From Marvania coccoides (lineage: Eukaryota; Chlorophyta; Trebouxiophyceae; Chlorellales; Chlorellaceae), in contig OY978099.1 in the NCBI GenBank assembly GCA_963854735.1, positions 1,488,001 to 1,552,000 of the forward strand: a stretch of 64,000 nucleotides of DNA, read 5' to 3'. Shown piece after piece: positions 1 through 11,219 of the stretch. The notes beneath the pieces are model-generated. The model was given only the letters and a program-made list of their open reading frames with translations. It was not told the origin of the DNA and did not search any database. A program made the translations under genes and the position numbers. Within the stretch, counting starts at the first letter, position 1, and every line of letters starts with the position of its first letter.

Positions 1-1119
1 CTCACGCTGCCATCGCTGGCCGCTGACGTCGCGTCTGGCGCTTTTTCGGTGGCTATTCACGCTGGGGACCTGGCGTATGACCTAGCAAGCCTTCAGGTAC
101 ATTTTCCCCCCCATGATTTTTTCCTCCAGTGAAAATTTTGTTTGATTTGTTTTTGTTCTACACTACAGGGCCGGCGAGGGCGTCAATTTCTGGCCATGAT
201 GGAGCCCGTGTCTTCCTTCATTCCTTACATGGTGGCTGCTGGCAATCACGAAGCGCTGTTCAACTTCTCGCACTACCGGCGCCTCTACGCCATGCCTCAC
301 TCAGACGTCAGCGAGAACCTGTACTATTCCTTCGACGTGGGGCCTGTCCACGTGGCAGTGTACAACACCGAAGCTTTCTTTTGGCCACAGTCGTTCAATC
401 CCGACAACATGCGGCAAATGGTGACCTGGCTGGCGGAGGACCTGGCAGCAGCGCACTCCAATAGGCAGGCGGTACCTTGGGTGGTTGTGGTGGGCCATCG
501 CCCGATGTACTGCGGCGCTGCTGCGCACACAGCGGCAGCCTCGCCTGCGCCGCCGCACTGCTCCTGGGAGTGCGAAGCTTCACGGCGAGGGGTACCCACG
601 GTCTGCCCGCACAACAACCCGCGGGCGTGTCACCCTGCTGCGCCATCCCTTCTGAGCCTGGCTGAATCCTCTGTGGAGCAGCTTTTTCAGAAATTCAAAG
701 TCGATGTGGCTGTTTATGGGCATGTGCACGCTTACCAGAGGTTTCTTCCGGTGTTCAACTACTCTTACGACGCGCAGGTGGAGACATCACATCAGGTCCC
801 AGGGGCTGCAAAAGTGTTTCCAGAGCCGCCAATTTTCTATAAGAATCCAAATGCCACGGTGCACGTGACCTCTGGCGCTGGCGGCAACTCTGAGATGCGG
901 GTGGGGCGGCCGCTCCCCCCACCGTTGGGACCTTGTGCAGCTGACGCCCCATGGTGCGCGTTTCAGTCTGGGTTTGCGCCTTCTGCTAATGAGAATTACG
1001 ATTTTTCGCACTCGAGGGTGTTTGCGTGGAACGAGACGCACCTGCAGTGGCAGCAGTACAGCAGCACGCGAGATGCGGTGGTGGATGAGTGGTGGGTGGT
1101 GCGGGAGAAGAAGCAATGA
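1..1119 (+). CDS. Purple acid phosphatase / metallophosphoesterase, 5' partial
   Basis: Binuclear-metal phosphatase that hydrolyses phosphate monoesters, probably secreted or vacuolar by family habit. The reading frame is open from base 1, so the start and first metal motif lie outside the window. Exons are 1-96 and 169-1119, with a 72-base phase-0 GT-AG intron. Visible family motifs in order are GDLAYD (exon 1), GNHE (about residue 58), VVVGHRPMYC and GHVHAYQR. These supply four of the five usual metal-ligand blocks. A Cys- and Pro-rich insert follows the GHRP motif where homologues have a shorter loop. The spelling VVVGHRPMYC resembles the ACP7-type branch. It converges on the E2 gene downstream. 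The family call is firm; substrate and location are inferred. Confidence 0.9.
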
Positions 1120-1597
1120 CTTTTTCATGTTGGATTGTGCTCCCTTTCTCGACGTTGCAAAAATAAAATCCTGCCATATTTCATTGCCGGGCTCTTGAAA
1201 AATGACTCCATATTCCTTCATCTTTGATCTGGCTTCCATAGTTAAAGATGAAAAAAGGACTGTAAATAATTTGAAGCTTTGATTGACGCTCAAAATGGAC
1301 GATTAAGTTATATTCAATTTATTAGGAGGTAGGGGGGAAAACGGAAGGGGGACTGTGTTTGATCAGTTCAGAATGGTCAGTGTACACAAAGTAACACGTG
1401 AAAAAGAGCCGGTGGGCTGTATAGCTATCGCTTGGGAATGAACGCTGAATTGGTGAAAAAGAAGCAACAAAAAAGAAAGAGCAAAAAGAGGGGAAATGAC
1501 TTGGTTGGTTGGCAATGAAATTATTTTATTAGTAGAAACATAGGGATGGCATGAGCTGAAGTGTTTTGTCAGCTTTATTATTTCGTTTTGAAGGTTG
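1120..1597. other. Convergent 3' spacer
   Basis: AT-rich spacer between the phosphatase and the E2 gene, which point at each other. It should hold both 3' UTRs. A TGTAA, the poly(A) signal of many green algae, occurs near 1260. No other gene is visible. Confidence 0.6.
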
Positions 1598-2359
1598 TTA
1601 GCTGCCCAGCAGCTGCTCCATCGCAGCCACTTCGTCCCCGCCCGCTCGCTCCAACGCTCGAGCCGCCTCCGCTTCCGGGAACCCCATTTCCACGATGCGC
1701 TGCACTTTTGCCGCTCGCGACACCGCCTGCGAGGCGTGAGCGTAGGCCTCTGTCCACTGCTTTGCCGTCTGAATAAATTCCTCTGGGGTGTGCATGAACT
1801 GCCGCGCCACCACCGCGTCCTGCGGATCGTCCGGCTGCGGCGCCGACAGCAGCGCCTGCAGGCTGAGCAGCGCTGTTTTGAGCGTGAGCGCGGGGCTCCA
1901 CTGGTCTTTCAAAATATCAAGGCAGATGGCGCCGTTGGCGGAGCTGATGTTGGGGTGCCACACTTTGGTGATAAAGCGCATCTTGGGCGGCACAAAGGGG
2001 TACTGGTCGTCCAGTTCAATGTCCACATAAAAAATCCCACCGTCGTATGGCGTGTCCTTGGGGCCTACAGGAGAGAAGGAAGCGAGGGGGTGGGAGGGGG
2101 GTTGCAGGGGCTCAAAATGCGGCAATTGTGCAATGTGTAAAGTGGCTGCGTACCTGGCAAGCAGCCGAGCAGCTGTTGCAGAGAATTGTTTTTTATTTCA
2201 ATCGTCACCCCCGAAGCCTTGTCGCGTTCAATGTCCTTGATCTCTTTCTGCACAAGGGCGGGGGGCCAGGATTTATGTTCTTGTGCCTACAATTGGGCCT
2301 GCGAGCGAATCGAGAGTGAATGAAATGAAATGTACCTGAACTCGACCAAGTTCGAGCAT
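1598..2359 (-). CDS. UBC27: Ubiquitin-conjugating enzyme E2 with C-terminal UBA domain (UBC27/UBE2K type)
   Basis: E2 enzyme that takes ubiquitin from E1 on its active-site cysteine. UBE2K relatives build Lys48-linked chains. Exons (transcript order) are 2359-2336, 2247-2154 and 2064-1598, giving 194 residues, the usual size. Exon 1 encodes only eight residues, MLELGRVQ, which join to KEIKDIERD to restore the E2 N-terminal helix. The catalytic cysteine lies in [25 protein letters not shown] and the HPN motif (KVWHPNIS) are intact. The last roughly 45 residues form a UBA domain containing [14 protein letters not shown]. It shares a 283-base divergent promoter with the Psb27-like gene. The two introns are GT-AG. 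Confidence 0.93.
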
Positions 2360-2563
2360 TTTAGATGCTATCCCACTCCACGCACGAGATGTGTCTTCTT
2401 AAATTGATAGCATGCCTTGAACAGCAACACTATTTAAAGATGAAAACGAGGAATGAGAGGGGGGGTTGTGCGCCAAATTCCCTTGAAATAGTAAGTCCCT
2501 TGAAAGTTTTGCAGCGGTTGTCCTATTTCATTAATTTAACTGCAACTTAGTATTGCTGTAACC

Positions 2564-2570
2564 TATAAAA
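2564..2570 (+). promoter_or_regulatory. TATA box of the Psb27-like gene
   Basis: TATAAAA, 73 bases before the ATG at 2643, within the 283-base divergent region shared with the E2 gene. Position and sequence suit a core promoter for a strongly expressed photosynthesis gene. This is inferred; no transcription start is known. Confidence 0.5.
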
Positions 2571-2642
2571 CCACCCCTTTAAGAAGAATCAAGCAAATTG
2601 GGTATTCACTATTTTTGAAGATCTTCACGTCCACCCACCACG

Positions 2643-3713
2643 ATGCAGCTCGCCAACGCCGCCGCATTGATGAGCAGTCTCCCATTATGCTCCAGCCCAA
2701 GGCGTCTGGCCCCCTTGAAGAAGCGGAGCGTGGCGATCACAAAATGCGTGGCTGGCGAGGGCCCCTCCGCCGTCGCCGCCAAGTGCAGCATCTTCGCGGC
2801 TCCTCTGCTGGCTGCCGCCCTGATGGTGTTGCCAGCGTCTGCGGCGTGGGACGGGGAGTCGGCGGCGATGGGGAGCTGCCCTCTGGGCGAAGCAGGTATG
2901 AATGCAGCACAATCCATTACAGACGCAACCGGCAGGCATTGACATGCCAAGCCAGCACCTTATCGGAAGCAATCCCACCCCCAAACCGGTCATGTCGGCT
3001 TAAAAACCCGTGGCTGGCAGCGTAGTCTGGAAGACGTTTTATGGAATACTTTTTATCTAAAAGCACTGCTGACCTATATAAGAAAAACACCGCTCCCCCC
3101 CCCTCTCCCCCCTCCCCATCCAAAACACCTATTTCTCGCTCGTTCTTACCTCTATTTTACTTTCACTGTTTGCAGGAACCGAGTGCAGGATGAGAATTCT
3201 GGGCAAAGACGGCCTGGGCGCCTACTCCTCCGTGAGGGACAACGCCTCCAAGCTCAGCAGCGGCGTGGCCAGCGGCGTGCCTGTGTCAGATCTCGGCTCG
3301 GTGTACGCCATGGACACGGCATCGCTGGGCTCTGATATTTTGACATACGCCAATTTGGACCCCTATGACGAGAACCGCCCTGCCATCGTGAAGAAGATCA
3401 AGGCGGAGAGCGCCTCGTGGGTGAGCAAGTACGCCCGCGGCGGCAGCGTGAGGAAACTGAGCGCGCGGAGGTTCTACATCGCCGTGGACGCAGTGCAGGT
3501 AATTATTTTTAAAACGTTTTTTTTTTTTTTTTTTTTTTTTTTTTTGGACATCAATTAGAAAGAGAAGCTCGTTTACCGACTGAATTTTTTTCATCGCTTG
3601 TGATGCAGGGCCACCTGGCCAGCAACGGATTTGCGCCGTTCCCGCGAGCAAAGGTGGCAAAACTGGTGACCGACGTGACCGACGCGCAGCAGCTGATCCA
3701 GGAGGGCAAGTAA
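2643..3713 (+). CDS. PSB27: Psb27-like thylakoid lumen protein
   Basis: Psb27 binds CP43 in photosystem II assembly and repair intermediates on the lumenal side. Exons are 2643-2895, 3176-3498 and 3609-3713, giving 226 residues. The N-terminus is a bipartite transit signal: a basic stroma-targeting part, then a hydrophobic stretch around residues 49-68 ending ASAA, as for lumenal proteins. The C-terminal half carries the family pattern SWVSKYARGG, then FYIAVDAVQGHLASNGFAPF and a final helix. A Cys-containing segment, CPLGEAGTEC, just after the processing site is unlike ordinary Psb27, so this may be a divergent paralogue. Intron 2 contains a run of 29 T (3517-3545). Family call fairly sure; exact paralogue unknown. 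Confidence 0.7.
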
Positions 3714-3892
3714 ATCCAGGACGCGACGGTGGGATATTTTATTCATTCCATTTTTTCTAATTTTTTATTTCGTTTTACCCCCCGAGATTGTGGCTTTTTT
3801 TTTGTTCCACCCCAAAAAGTTTTGATACGAATAAATGCGTCTCTTAAGTGATGAAAGCATGAGAACATGGTGTTATTTTTTCCCCTATTTTT

Positions 3893-5018
3893 TCAAGTGA
3901 ACAGCAGCGCCTTGAGGAAAGACAGCGGGATTGCCTCGTCCTCCAGCAGCGTGCGACGCACGGCCGCCTCGTCGTACGCTGCAACGTCGGGAGTAGGTAC
4001 CCAGACGTACAATGACGAGGAGCGTTTGGTGGCTGTGGTTGTGGCAGTTACGGCAGCTGGCTTGAGCGCAGTTGCATCGTCACTGGCAGACTTTTCGGGA
4101 TGTTTAAGCAGCGGATGGGAGGCCAAGGCGTCCTCAGCATGCCGCAGCAATTCTTGGGGAAAAGGGGCATTGATTTCAGCTGGGGAGGGGCCGTTAAAGC
4201 CGCCCTGCTGCATGTTTGGGACCTCAACTTCGTCTTCGTCTTCCTCTTCTTCTGCTTCAAATTCCAGGCAGGGAGGGGCGAAGACCGAAGGGAGGATGTC
4301 GTGAAGGAAGCCCAGGGGGTCGCGGTCTGGCAGGGGGGAGTCCAACAGCTTGAAAGCTGGCAGCGTGGCCTCGGTGAGCGTCTCTGTTGCTGCCTGCAAA
4401 GACTCGGGGTCCACGCTGGAGAGGCTCACGATGGGGATGGAGGACACGTGGGCGTGAGGGAGGGAGCCTGGAAGGAATTAATGGTGAACAATTGTGTGTG
4501 TGGTGGTGGTGGGTGGGTGGGGGTGGGGGGGTGGGGGGGTTGAAAAATAAAATAAAATAAAATATTTTAGCTCACTGAGGACTTGGAGGTTTGTGGGCAG
4601 CAAGCCAGTGAAGACAAGCGAGGTCAGAGAGCTGGCGTTGACAACTGGGAGGCGGTAAATTCTGCGCTGGCTGGTTGGGCAAAGGGAAGGCTGCAGGGAA
4701 ACAGGAGCCTCGGTGGTTGTTACTTTTTGTGGAATAATTTGAGGGATGGGCTGCTGAACGCTGAGAGGAGGGGGTGCTGGAGCAGCTGGAGCTGCACTCG
4801 TTTGGACAGCAAGCCTGGGGAGCTTGCGGACTGGCTTCAGAGGCCCCTTTGCATTGTTTTGGGGGAGTGCAGCCGGGTTAGTTGGGGCCGCTGCGCCGCC
4901 CACCGGCAGGGGTGCGTGAAACTGCATTGAAATTAATATTGAATTAAATTACAGACTTGGGCTATTGGCATGAAACCAGCAGAGACAGGGGGTGGAAAAA
5001 TACCTTGCGCTTTTTCAT
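3893..5018 (-). CDS. Proline-rich protein of unknown function
   Basis: I do not recognise this protein. The model is exon 1 at 5018-5004 (MKKRK), exon 2 at 4921-4576 and exon 3 at 4467-3893, about 311 residues. A simpler alternative starts at the in-frame ATG at 4927 and gives 308 residues. The first third is rich in Pro, Ala and Val with basic patches, and KKRK could be a nuclear signal. The middle has an acidic run of Glu and Asp near EAEEEEDEDE. The C-terminal 40 residues, from SSLYVWVPTPDVAAYDEAAV onward, look like an ordered conserved module. It is divergent from COPA. The coding call is supported by codon-like GC content and clean phase-1 splicing; no function is claimed. Confidence 0.6.
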
Positions 5019-5376
5019 GGCTGCCGTTAGAGCATGGGGCTGCTACAGACTGGCCAGGAGAACAGAGTGGATGTTTATAGTAAATTAAGAACTGTTAATA
5101 AGCTGCAGAACGAGAGAAGAGCTGCTCTTTCCCTCAGCATGAGCAAGCCCCTCAGCATGAAGCAAAAACCGATCGCCCCGCGCCGATCAGCAATTAAAAT
5201 TATTATTTTTGAGGAGAAGAGTATAATCGAGTGACTAATCGCCGATCGCCGTGGGATTGGTCGTTGAAAAGACTCGATCTAAAATATTTTGCTGCTCGAA
5301 GAGGGAGCGGCAATTCTACTCTGCTGCGCTCAGGCGCTCGTTCCTGGTTGCGTTATTGGTGGAGCATCTGTGAAAA
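5019..5376. promoter_or_regulatory. Divergent promoter region, unknown gene / COPA
   Basis: AT-rich 358-base region between two outward-facing starts. It presumably holds both promoters and 5' UTRs. A short direct repeat CCTCAGCATGA occurs around 5135 and 5151. No TATA box stands out. Confidence 0.4.
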
Positions 5377-8300
5377 ATGGTGCGGTTTGCGGTGCAGCGA
5401 TCGGTGCCCTGTTTTTTAATCGTCGTTTTGCCAGCCGTGTCTAATGTCCGATGAAATTATGTGCAGCTGACCAAGTTTGAGACGAAGAGCAACCGCGTGA
5501 AGGGGCTGAGCTTCCACCCGAAGCGGCCATGGATCCTGGCATCGCTCCACAGCGGTGTCATTCAGGTGATTGAGCAAGAGTGCCCCCGCGGCATTTGCAG
5601 CTTACCGGCGGCTCTCAATTGGATGGAAACACGATGTTCAATGGATAGCCGGGGCCCTTTCGCACCCCCGCACATTTTTTTCTTCATTTCAATTTCCCTT
5701 GGATCTTATATTTCCCCACCTCTTCTCGCTCCCTGCAGCTGTGGGACTACCGCATGGGCACCCTGATTGACCGCCTGGATGAGCACGATGGCCCCGTGCG
5801 CGGCGTGCACTTCCACCCCACCCAGCCCCTGTTTGTGTCTGGCGGCGACGACTACAAGATCAAGGTGTGGAACTACAAGCAGCGCCGCTGCCTCTTCACC
5901 CTACTGGGCCACCTGGACTACATTCGCACCGTGCAGTTCCACCACGAGTATCCCTGGATTGTCAGCGCGTCAGACGATCAGACCATCCGCGTGTGGAACT
6001 GGCAGTCCCGCACCTGCATCGCCGTGCTCACGGGGCACAGCCACTACGTCATGTGCGCGCAGTTCCACCCCAAAGAGGACCTCGTGGTGTCCGCCTCCCT
6101 GGATCAAACAGTGAGGGTGTGGGACATTGGGGGCCTGCGCAAGAAGAACGCCGCCCCCGGGGCTGGCGGGGTGGGCGACGACATGCGCTCGCAGCTGAAC
6201 GCGGACATCTTTGGTGGTGGGGACGCGGTGGTGAAGTACGTGCTGGAGGGGCACGACCGCGGCGTCAACTGGGCTTCTTTCCACCCTTCTCTGCCGCTGA
6301 TTGTGTCTGGCGCCGATGACCGCCAGGTCAAGCTGTGGAGGATGAACGGTGAGAGGCTGAGCTACTAGGCTATTGACGAATAAACAACTGCTACTCGCAT
6401 GTTTTTTTCTTTCTTCCGTGACAATTAACAAATAGAATCCAGTTTGTCACACTCGTTGCCCCTCTTTTCCCTCCTCTCCTTTCGGCCCGCAGAAACCAAG
6501 GCATGGGAGGTCGACACCCTGCGTGGCCACGTCAACAACGTCTCCTGCGTGCTGTTCCACCCCAAGCAGGACCTCATCGTGTCGGACTCCGAGGACAAGT
6601 CCCTGCGGGTGTGGGACATGAGCAAGCGCGTGGGGGTGCAGACCTTCCGCCGCGAGCACGACCGCTTCTGGATCCTGGCAGCGCACCCCGAGGTCAACCT
6701 GCTGGCCGCTGGCCACGACTCGGGCATGATCGTGTTCAAGCTGGAGCGGGAGCGCCCCGCCTATGCCACCCACGGCACCACCCTGTTTTACATCAAGGAC
6801 CGGTACATCCGGTCGTACGATTACTCCACCCAGCGCGACAACCCGCTGGCCACCATCCGCCGCAACCCCGCTGCGCTGTACAACCAGGGCCCTCGCACGC
6901 TGGCCTACAACCCTGCGGAGAACGCCGTGCTGGTGTTCACCGACGTGGAGGGCGGTACCTGGGAGCTGTACCAGCTGCCCAAAGAGGGGCAGAGGGCGGA
7001 CGCTTCCGTGGAGTCGAAGCGGGGGCCGGGGGCGGCGGCGGTGTTCATCGCTCGCAACCGCTTTGCGGTGCTGGACAAGGCGGCCAACCAGGTGGTGGTG
7101 CGTGACCTGCGGGGGGATGTCACCAAGAAGGTCCCCAGCCCGCTGCCCACCACTGAGGGCGCGTACTACGCCGGAACCGGGACGCTGCTGCTGCGGTCGG
7201 AGGACAAGGTGGCGCTGTTCGACGTGCAGCAGCGCACCGTGCTGGCGGAGCTCACCACCCCGCCCATCAAATATGTGGTGTGGAGCGGCGACATGGAGCG
7301 CGTGGCGCTGCTGAGCAAGCACGCCATCGTCATCGCTGACAAGCGGCTGGGCGGGGCGGTCACCGTGCACGAGACCATTCGCATCAAGAGCGCGGCGTGG
7401 GACGACGCGGGCGTGCTGATCTACACCACCCTGAACCACATCAAGTACTGCCTGCCCAACGGCGACAGCGGAGTTGTCCGTACCCTGGACACGCCTGTCT
7501 ACCTGACCAGGGTGCACGCGGGTACCGTGTTCTGCCTGGACCGCGAGGCCAAGCCCCGCGCGCTGCAGATCGACACCAGCGAGTTCACGTTCAAGCTGGC
7601 GCTGTCGGAACGGCGCTACGACGCCGTGCTGGGCATGATCCGCGCCGGGCAGCTCTGCGGGCAGGCCATCATCGCGTACCTGCAGGAGAAGGGCTACCCG
7701 GAGGTGGCGCTGCACTTTGTGCGCGACGAGCGCATGCGGTTTGGCCTGGCAGTGGAGTGCGGCAACATTGAGGTGGCGCTGCAGTCTGCGCAGGAGCTGG
7801 ACGACCGGGACACGTGGTACCGCCTGGGCGTGGAGGCGCTGCGCCAGGGCAACCACCAGATCGTGGAGTACTCGTACCAGAAGACCAAAAACTTCGAACG
7901 GCTGTCCTTTTTATACCTGCTCACCGGCAACCTGGAGAAGCTGGCCAAGATGCAGAAGATCGCGGGCATGCGCGGCGACGTGATGTCCACCTTCCACAAC
8001 GCGCTGTTCCTGGGGGACGCCCGCGAGCGCGTGCGGGTGCTGAAGGAGTCGGGGCAGACGGCGCTGGCGTTTGTGACCTCGGCCACGCACGGGCTGGAGG
8101 AGGAGGCTGCGGCGCTGGCGGAGGAGCTGACGGAGGCGGGCATCGAGCTGCCGCCGCTCCCTGCCCCTGGCGCTGCGCGGCTGCTGCTGCCGCCAGCGCC
8201 CATCATGCGGGAAGACAACTGGCCGCTTCTCACTGTCTCCAAGGGCTTCTTCGAGACGCTGGCCACCAAGGACGCGGAACGCGCCAAGACCGGCGCTGCA

Positions 8301-9491
8301 GCCGCCGCAGCGGCGGCTGTGGAGCAGCTGGACCTGTCGGCAGCGGCCGGGGCGTGGGGCGACGAAGAGGACGAGCTGGCGCTGGGCGGGGGGGGCGAGG
8401 AGGCGGAAGAGGCGATGGAGGGCATGGGGGGAGAAGGCGGCAGCGACGGAGGGTGGGAAATGGAGGATCTGGACCTTCCGCCCGAGGCTTTGGCGGCAGC
8501 GGAGCCGGCCGCACTCGGCGGGTACGGCGGTGGCGAGATGTTCGTGGCGCCCACCCCCGGCGTGTCCGCCGCCAACCGCTGGGCCACGCGGTGCCAGCTG
8601 GCTGCGGAGCAGGCGGCTGCGGGGGCGTTCGACACCGCCATGCGGCTGCTGGCCCGCCAAGCCGGCATTGCCGAATTCGGCCCGCTCAAACCCTACTTCA
8701 TGGAGCTGTTCCAGGCGGCGCACGCCACCCTGCCCATGCTCCCCACCCAGCCGTCCCTCACGTTTGGGCTGGACCGCAAGTGGGACCCAGATGCGGCCAC
8801 GCAGGAGCCGGCGGCGCCGTCAATGCCCTACACCCTGGCTGGACTTGAGGACCAGCTGGCCAAGGCGTACCGCATGGTGACCGAGGGGAAGTTTGCGGAC
8901 GCGCTCAAGGCGTTCACCGCCATCGTGCACGTGATTCCGCTGCTGGTGGTGGACTCTCGGAAGGAGGCTGACGAGGTGAAGGAGCTGCTGACGATCGCGC
9001 GGGACTACAACATCGCGCTGCGGTGCGAGCTGAAGCGGCGGGAGGTGAAGGACGACCCCGCGCGCGCGGCGGAGCTGGCGGCCTACTTCACCCACTGCAA
9101 CCTGCAGCGGGTGCACCTGGCGCTGGCGCTGCGCTCCGCCATGACCAGCTTCTTCAAGCTCAAGAACTTTAACGCCTGCTCCACCTTCTGCCGGCGGCTG
9201 CTGGAGCTGAATCCCGACGAGAAGATGGCGGCGCAGGCGCGGCAGGTGCTGGCCGCGTGCGAGAAGAACCCTGTGGACGAGGTGCAGATTGACTACGACC
9301 CGCGCAACCCCTTTGACCTGTGCTCGCAGACCTTCACCCCCATCTATAGGGGCAACAAGTACATCGAAGACCCCTACACAAAGGCACGCTTCCAGCCGGA
9401 GTGCGCGGGGCAGACGTCCCCAGTGGGCGGCATGTCCAAGATCGGCGCGGAAGCCACCGGGTTGGTGAACTGCGTGGCGCAGCTGCGGTAA
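5377..9491 (+). CDS. COPA: Coatomer subunit alpha (COPI)
   Basis: Large subunit of the COPI B-subcomplex that coats Golgi-to-ER vesicles and recognises dilysine cargo signals through its beta-propeller. Exons are 5377-5379 (the ATG alone), 5467-5565, 5739-6348 and 6493-9491, giving 1236 residues, close to the family's roughly 1220. The N-terminus after splicing, [19 protein letters not shown], matches alpha-COP of plants and animals closely. Residues 1-320 form WD40 repeats ([20 protein letters not shown] and similar). The central coatomer WD-associated region and alpha-solenoid follow. An acidic linker lies near residues 850-900 and the COPI C-terminal domain ends the protein. All three introns are GT-AG. 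A run of 21 C (9519-9539) follows the stop codon. Confidence 0.97.
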
Positions 9492-9603
9492 AAATGGAGT
9501 GCGCACCATTCGATTCTACCCCCCCCCCCCCCCCCCCCCTTCCCCTTTATCTTTGTTGGTGGCGGAGCCTTGTGAGATGTGTTGTAAGAGAAAAAAACTC
9601 GAA

Positions 9604-9820
9604 AAACTGCAACCCAACACGAATGGGTATGTGTTTTGGGCTGTGGTTTTATTTTGCAACTCTTCTGCGACCCAAACCACATAGCTATGTGTACCTATAG
9701 GTATTTGTTTCGGGTTGTGGTTTCTTAAATAAAATGCAACCCAAAACAAATAGGTACTTGTATTGGTTTGCATTTTATTTTAAAAAGCCACAACCCATAA
9801 CAAATGGGTCGTTGTTCTCG
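9604..9820. repeat. Cluster of degenerate foldback (hairpin) repeats
   Basis: Within the 470-base convergent spacer between COPA and SURF6 there are about four related units of 55-70 bases. Each has arms like AACCCAAAACAAATAGG and the reverse complement. The clearest hairpin spans 9727-9780, with arms of about 24 bases that are nearly complementary. Perfect palindromes CACATAGCTATGTG (9678-9691) and TACCTATAGGTA (9692-9703) sit between units. No coding capacity. It could be a MITE-like remnant or transcript-end hairpins. Confidence 0.65.
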
Positions 9821-9961
9821 CTCTCTGTTGGTATTGTAAGAATCTCACAGGCCAAAAAAAGGCAGCAATCACGTCGGCAGCGAAGATGAAACAACAGCGT
9901 TGATGCGGACAATTTTATCTCAAAAAAAACGTAGATGAATTTGGCATCATTATTAGTATTA

Positions 9962-10987
9962 TCATTTCTTCGCGGAGGGGCCAGGCGTGGCAATGAAGCC
10001 CTCCTTGCGTCCCTCAAAACCTGCCCGCAGAAGTTTCTTTTCCCGCCGTGCTTTCTTCGTCTCCTTCTTCTGGTCGATGCGCCCCTGGAGGTTGGCTTTG
10101 CGCTTGGCCTGCCTGCCCGCCTGGTCGCTTGCCGCCCTGTCCTTGCGCTCCGCCCACGCCGCTGCATTCTTCTGCTTCATCTTTGCGTCCTTCTTGATGC
10201 TCTTCCGCAGCAGTTTGGGGTTGTCCAGCACCTTTTCTCCCTGTGCGCGCTTCAGCGCGGCGCCCCACGCCTCTTTTCCTCCCCCTGCTGCGTCTTTGTC
10301 GCCGCCGCCTGCTGCCGCCCGCTCCGCACCTGCCAGCAGCTCCGCCTTCGACGGCTTGCGCTTGCCCTTGCGCTCCCGCTCCGTATTTCCACCGCCAAAA
10401 TTCACCTTGCCGAACGTCATCCCTCCTCCGCCGCCGCCCTTTTCAGTTCGTCGCTGCTGCTGCGCTGGCCGCCCATCCTCCGCTGCTGCTGCTGCTGCTG
10501 GGCGCTTCGCCGGGGGCGCCTCCACTCCTCCCACGGCGCCTTTCTCCACGGCACGTTTCCTTCCCTTGGCCAGCGCGCTGTCCCGCCACTCTTTCGCCGC
10601 CGCCACCTTCTTCCCGCTCTCGTCCGCCTTGCGCTTGCTCCTCAGGTCCGCCAGCCGCGCCTGCAGCTTCTCCCGGAGCGCCTCCCGGTCGGGGGTGACC
10701 CCGCCCTCTTCAACAGCTACTCCAGTGGCTCCTTTTGCGCGCGCTTCTGCCTCTGCCCCGCTCTTTAGGCGCTGCATCTCCAATGTGCCCTTGGCGGTGG
10801 CAGGATTGAGGGAGGCCTTCTTCGACTCCTTGTGCTGCGCCTTGAACTGCGCCCTGGCGGTCTCTCGGTCAGCCTTTTTCATGTGCTTCAGGTCCACGCG
10901 CTCGCTGGAGTCAGCCAGGTAGTGGCGGGCGGGGATGAGCTCGACCAGGCGGTCGAAGAAGGCCACGTGCGAGGCCAGCTCCATCAT
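9962..10987 (-). CDS. SURF6: SURF6 / Rrp14 nucleolar ribosome-biogenesis protein
   Basis: Nucleolar, nucleic-acid-binding protein needed for pre-rRNA processing of both subunits in yeast (Rrp14) and animals. The 341-residue frame has the family's two ends. The N-terminal block is FFDRLVELIPARHYL (residues 10-24). The C-terminal basic helical SURF6 domain runs from VNFGGGNTERERKGKRKPSK to the end, very rich in Lys, Arg and Ala, with KKETKKARREKKLLRAGFEG. A low-complexity Ala/Lys/Glu linker joins them. Translation may start at 10987 or 10984 (tandem ATGs). A splice-acceptor-like CAG lies just upstream, in frame, so a short extra 5' exon is possible. It is divergent from EngB. Confidence 0.88.
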   Translation of the reverse strand: MMELASHVAFFDRLVELIPARHYLADSSERVDLKHMKKADRETARAQFKAQHKESKKASLNPATAKGTLEMQRLKSGAEAEARAKGATGVAVEEGGVTPDREALREKLQARLADLRSKRKADESGKKVAAAKEWRDSALAKGRKRAVEKGAVGGVEAPPAKRPAAAAAAEDGRPAQQQRRTEKGGGGGGMTFGKVNFGGGNTERERKGKRKPSKAELLAGAERAAAGGGDKDAAGGGKEAWGAALKRAQGEKVLDNPKLLRKSIKKDAKMKQKNAAAWAERKDRAASDQAGRQAKRKANLQGRIDQKKETKKARREKKLLRAGFEGRKEGFIATPGPSAKK

Positions 10988-11219
10988 ATCGACCTGTTTT
11001 TTAATTGTGAGGTTTAACGCGATAGAGGGGTGCTGCTAAATTTAAAGAGGGTGTAAAAATGCAGCGATTTAAATGTATTCAACATGCATGCACATCTTTG
11101 GCAGCTGGGTGTTGACGGGTTGATATGTTAGAGAATAATGGAACAAAAAATTGTTATGTAGCGGCGCTTACTGAGCTGCAAAATTATATGCAAAACAAAA
11201 ATGCGCCGCCAAAAGAGCA

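Noticed and set aside
6447..7856. 469-codon open frame on the minus strand inside COPA
   Set aside because: Lies wholly antisense to a strongly conserved COPA exon. Long antisense frames are expected in GC-rich coding DNA; the product (Val/Gln/His-rich) has no features.
7694..8689. 331-codon Ser/Ala-rich minus-strand frame
   Set aside because: Antisense shadow of the acidic, Ala/Gly-rich COPA linker; low-complexity only.
9935..10922. Plus-strand frames of 277 and 311 codons opposite SURF6
   Set aside because: Mirror of Lys/Ala-rich codons of SURF6; the Ser/Pro/Arg-rich translation is a shadow.
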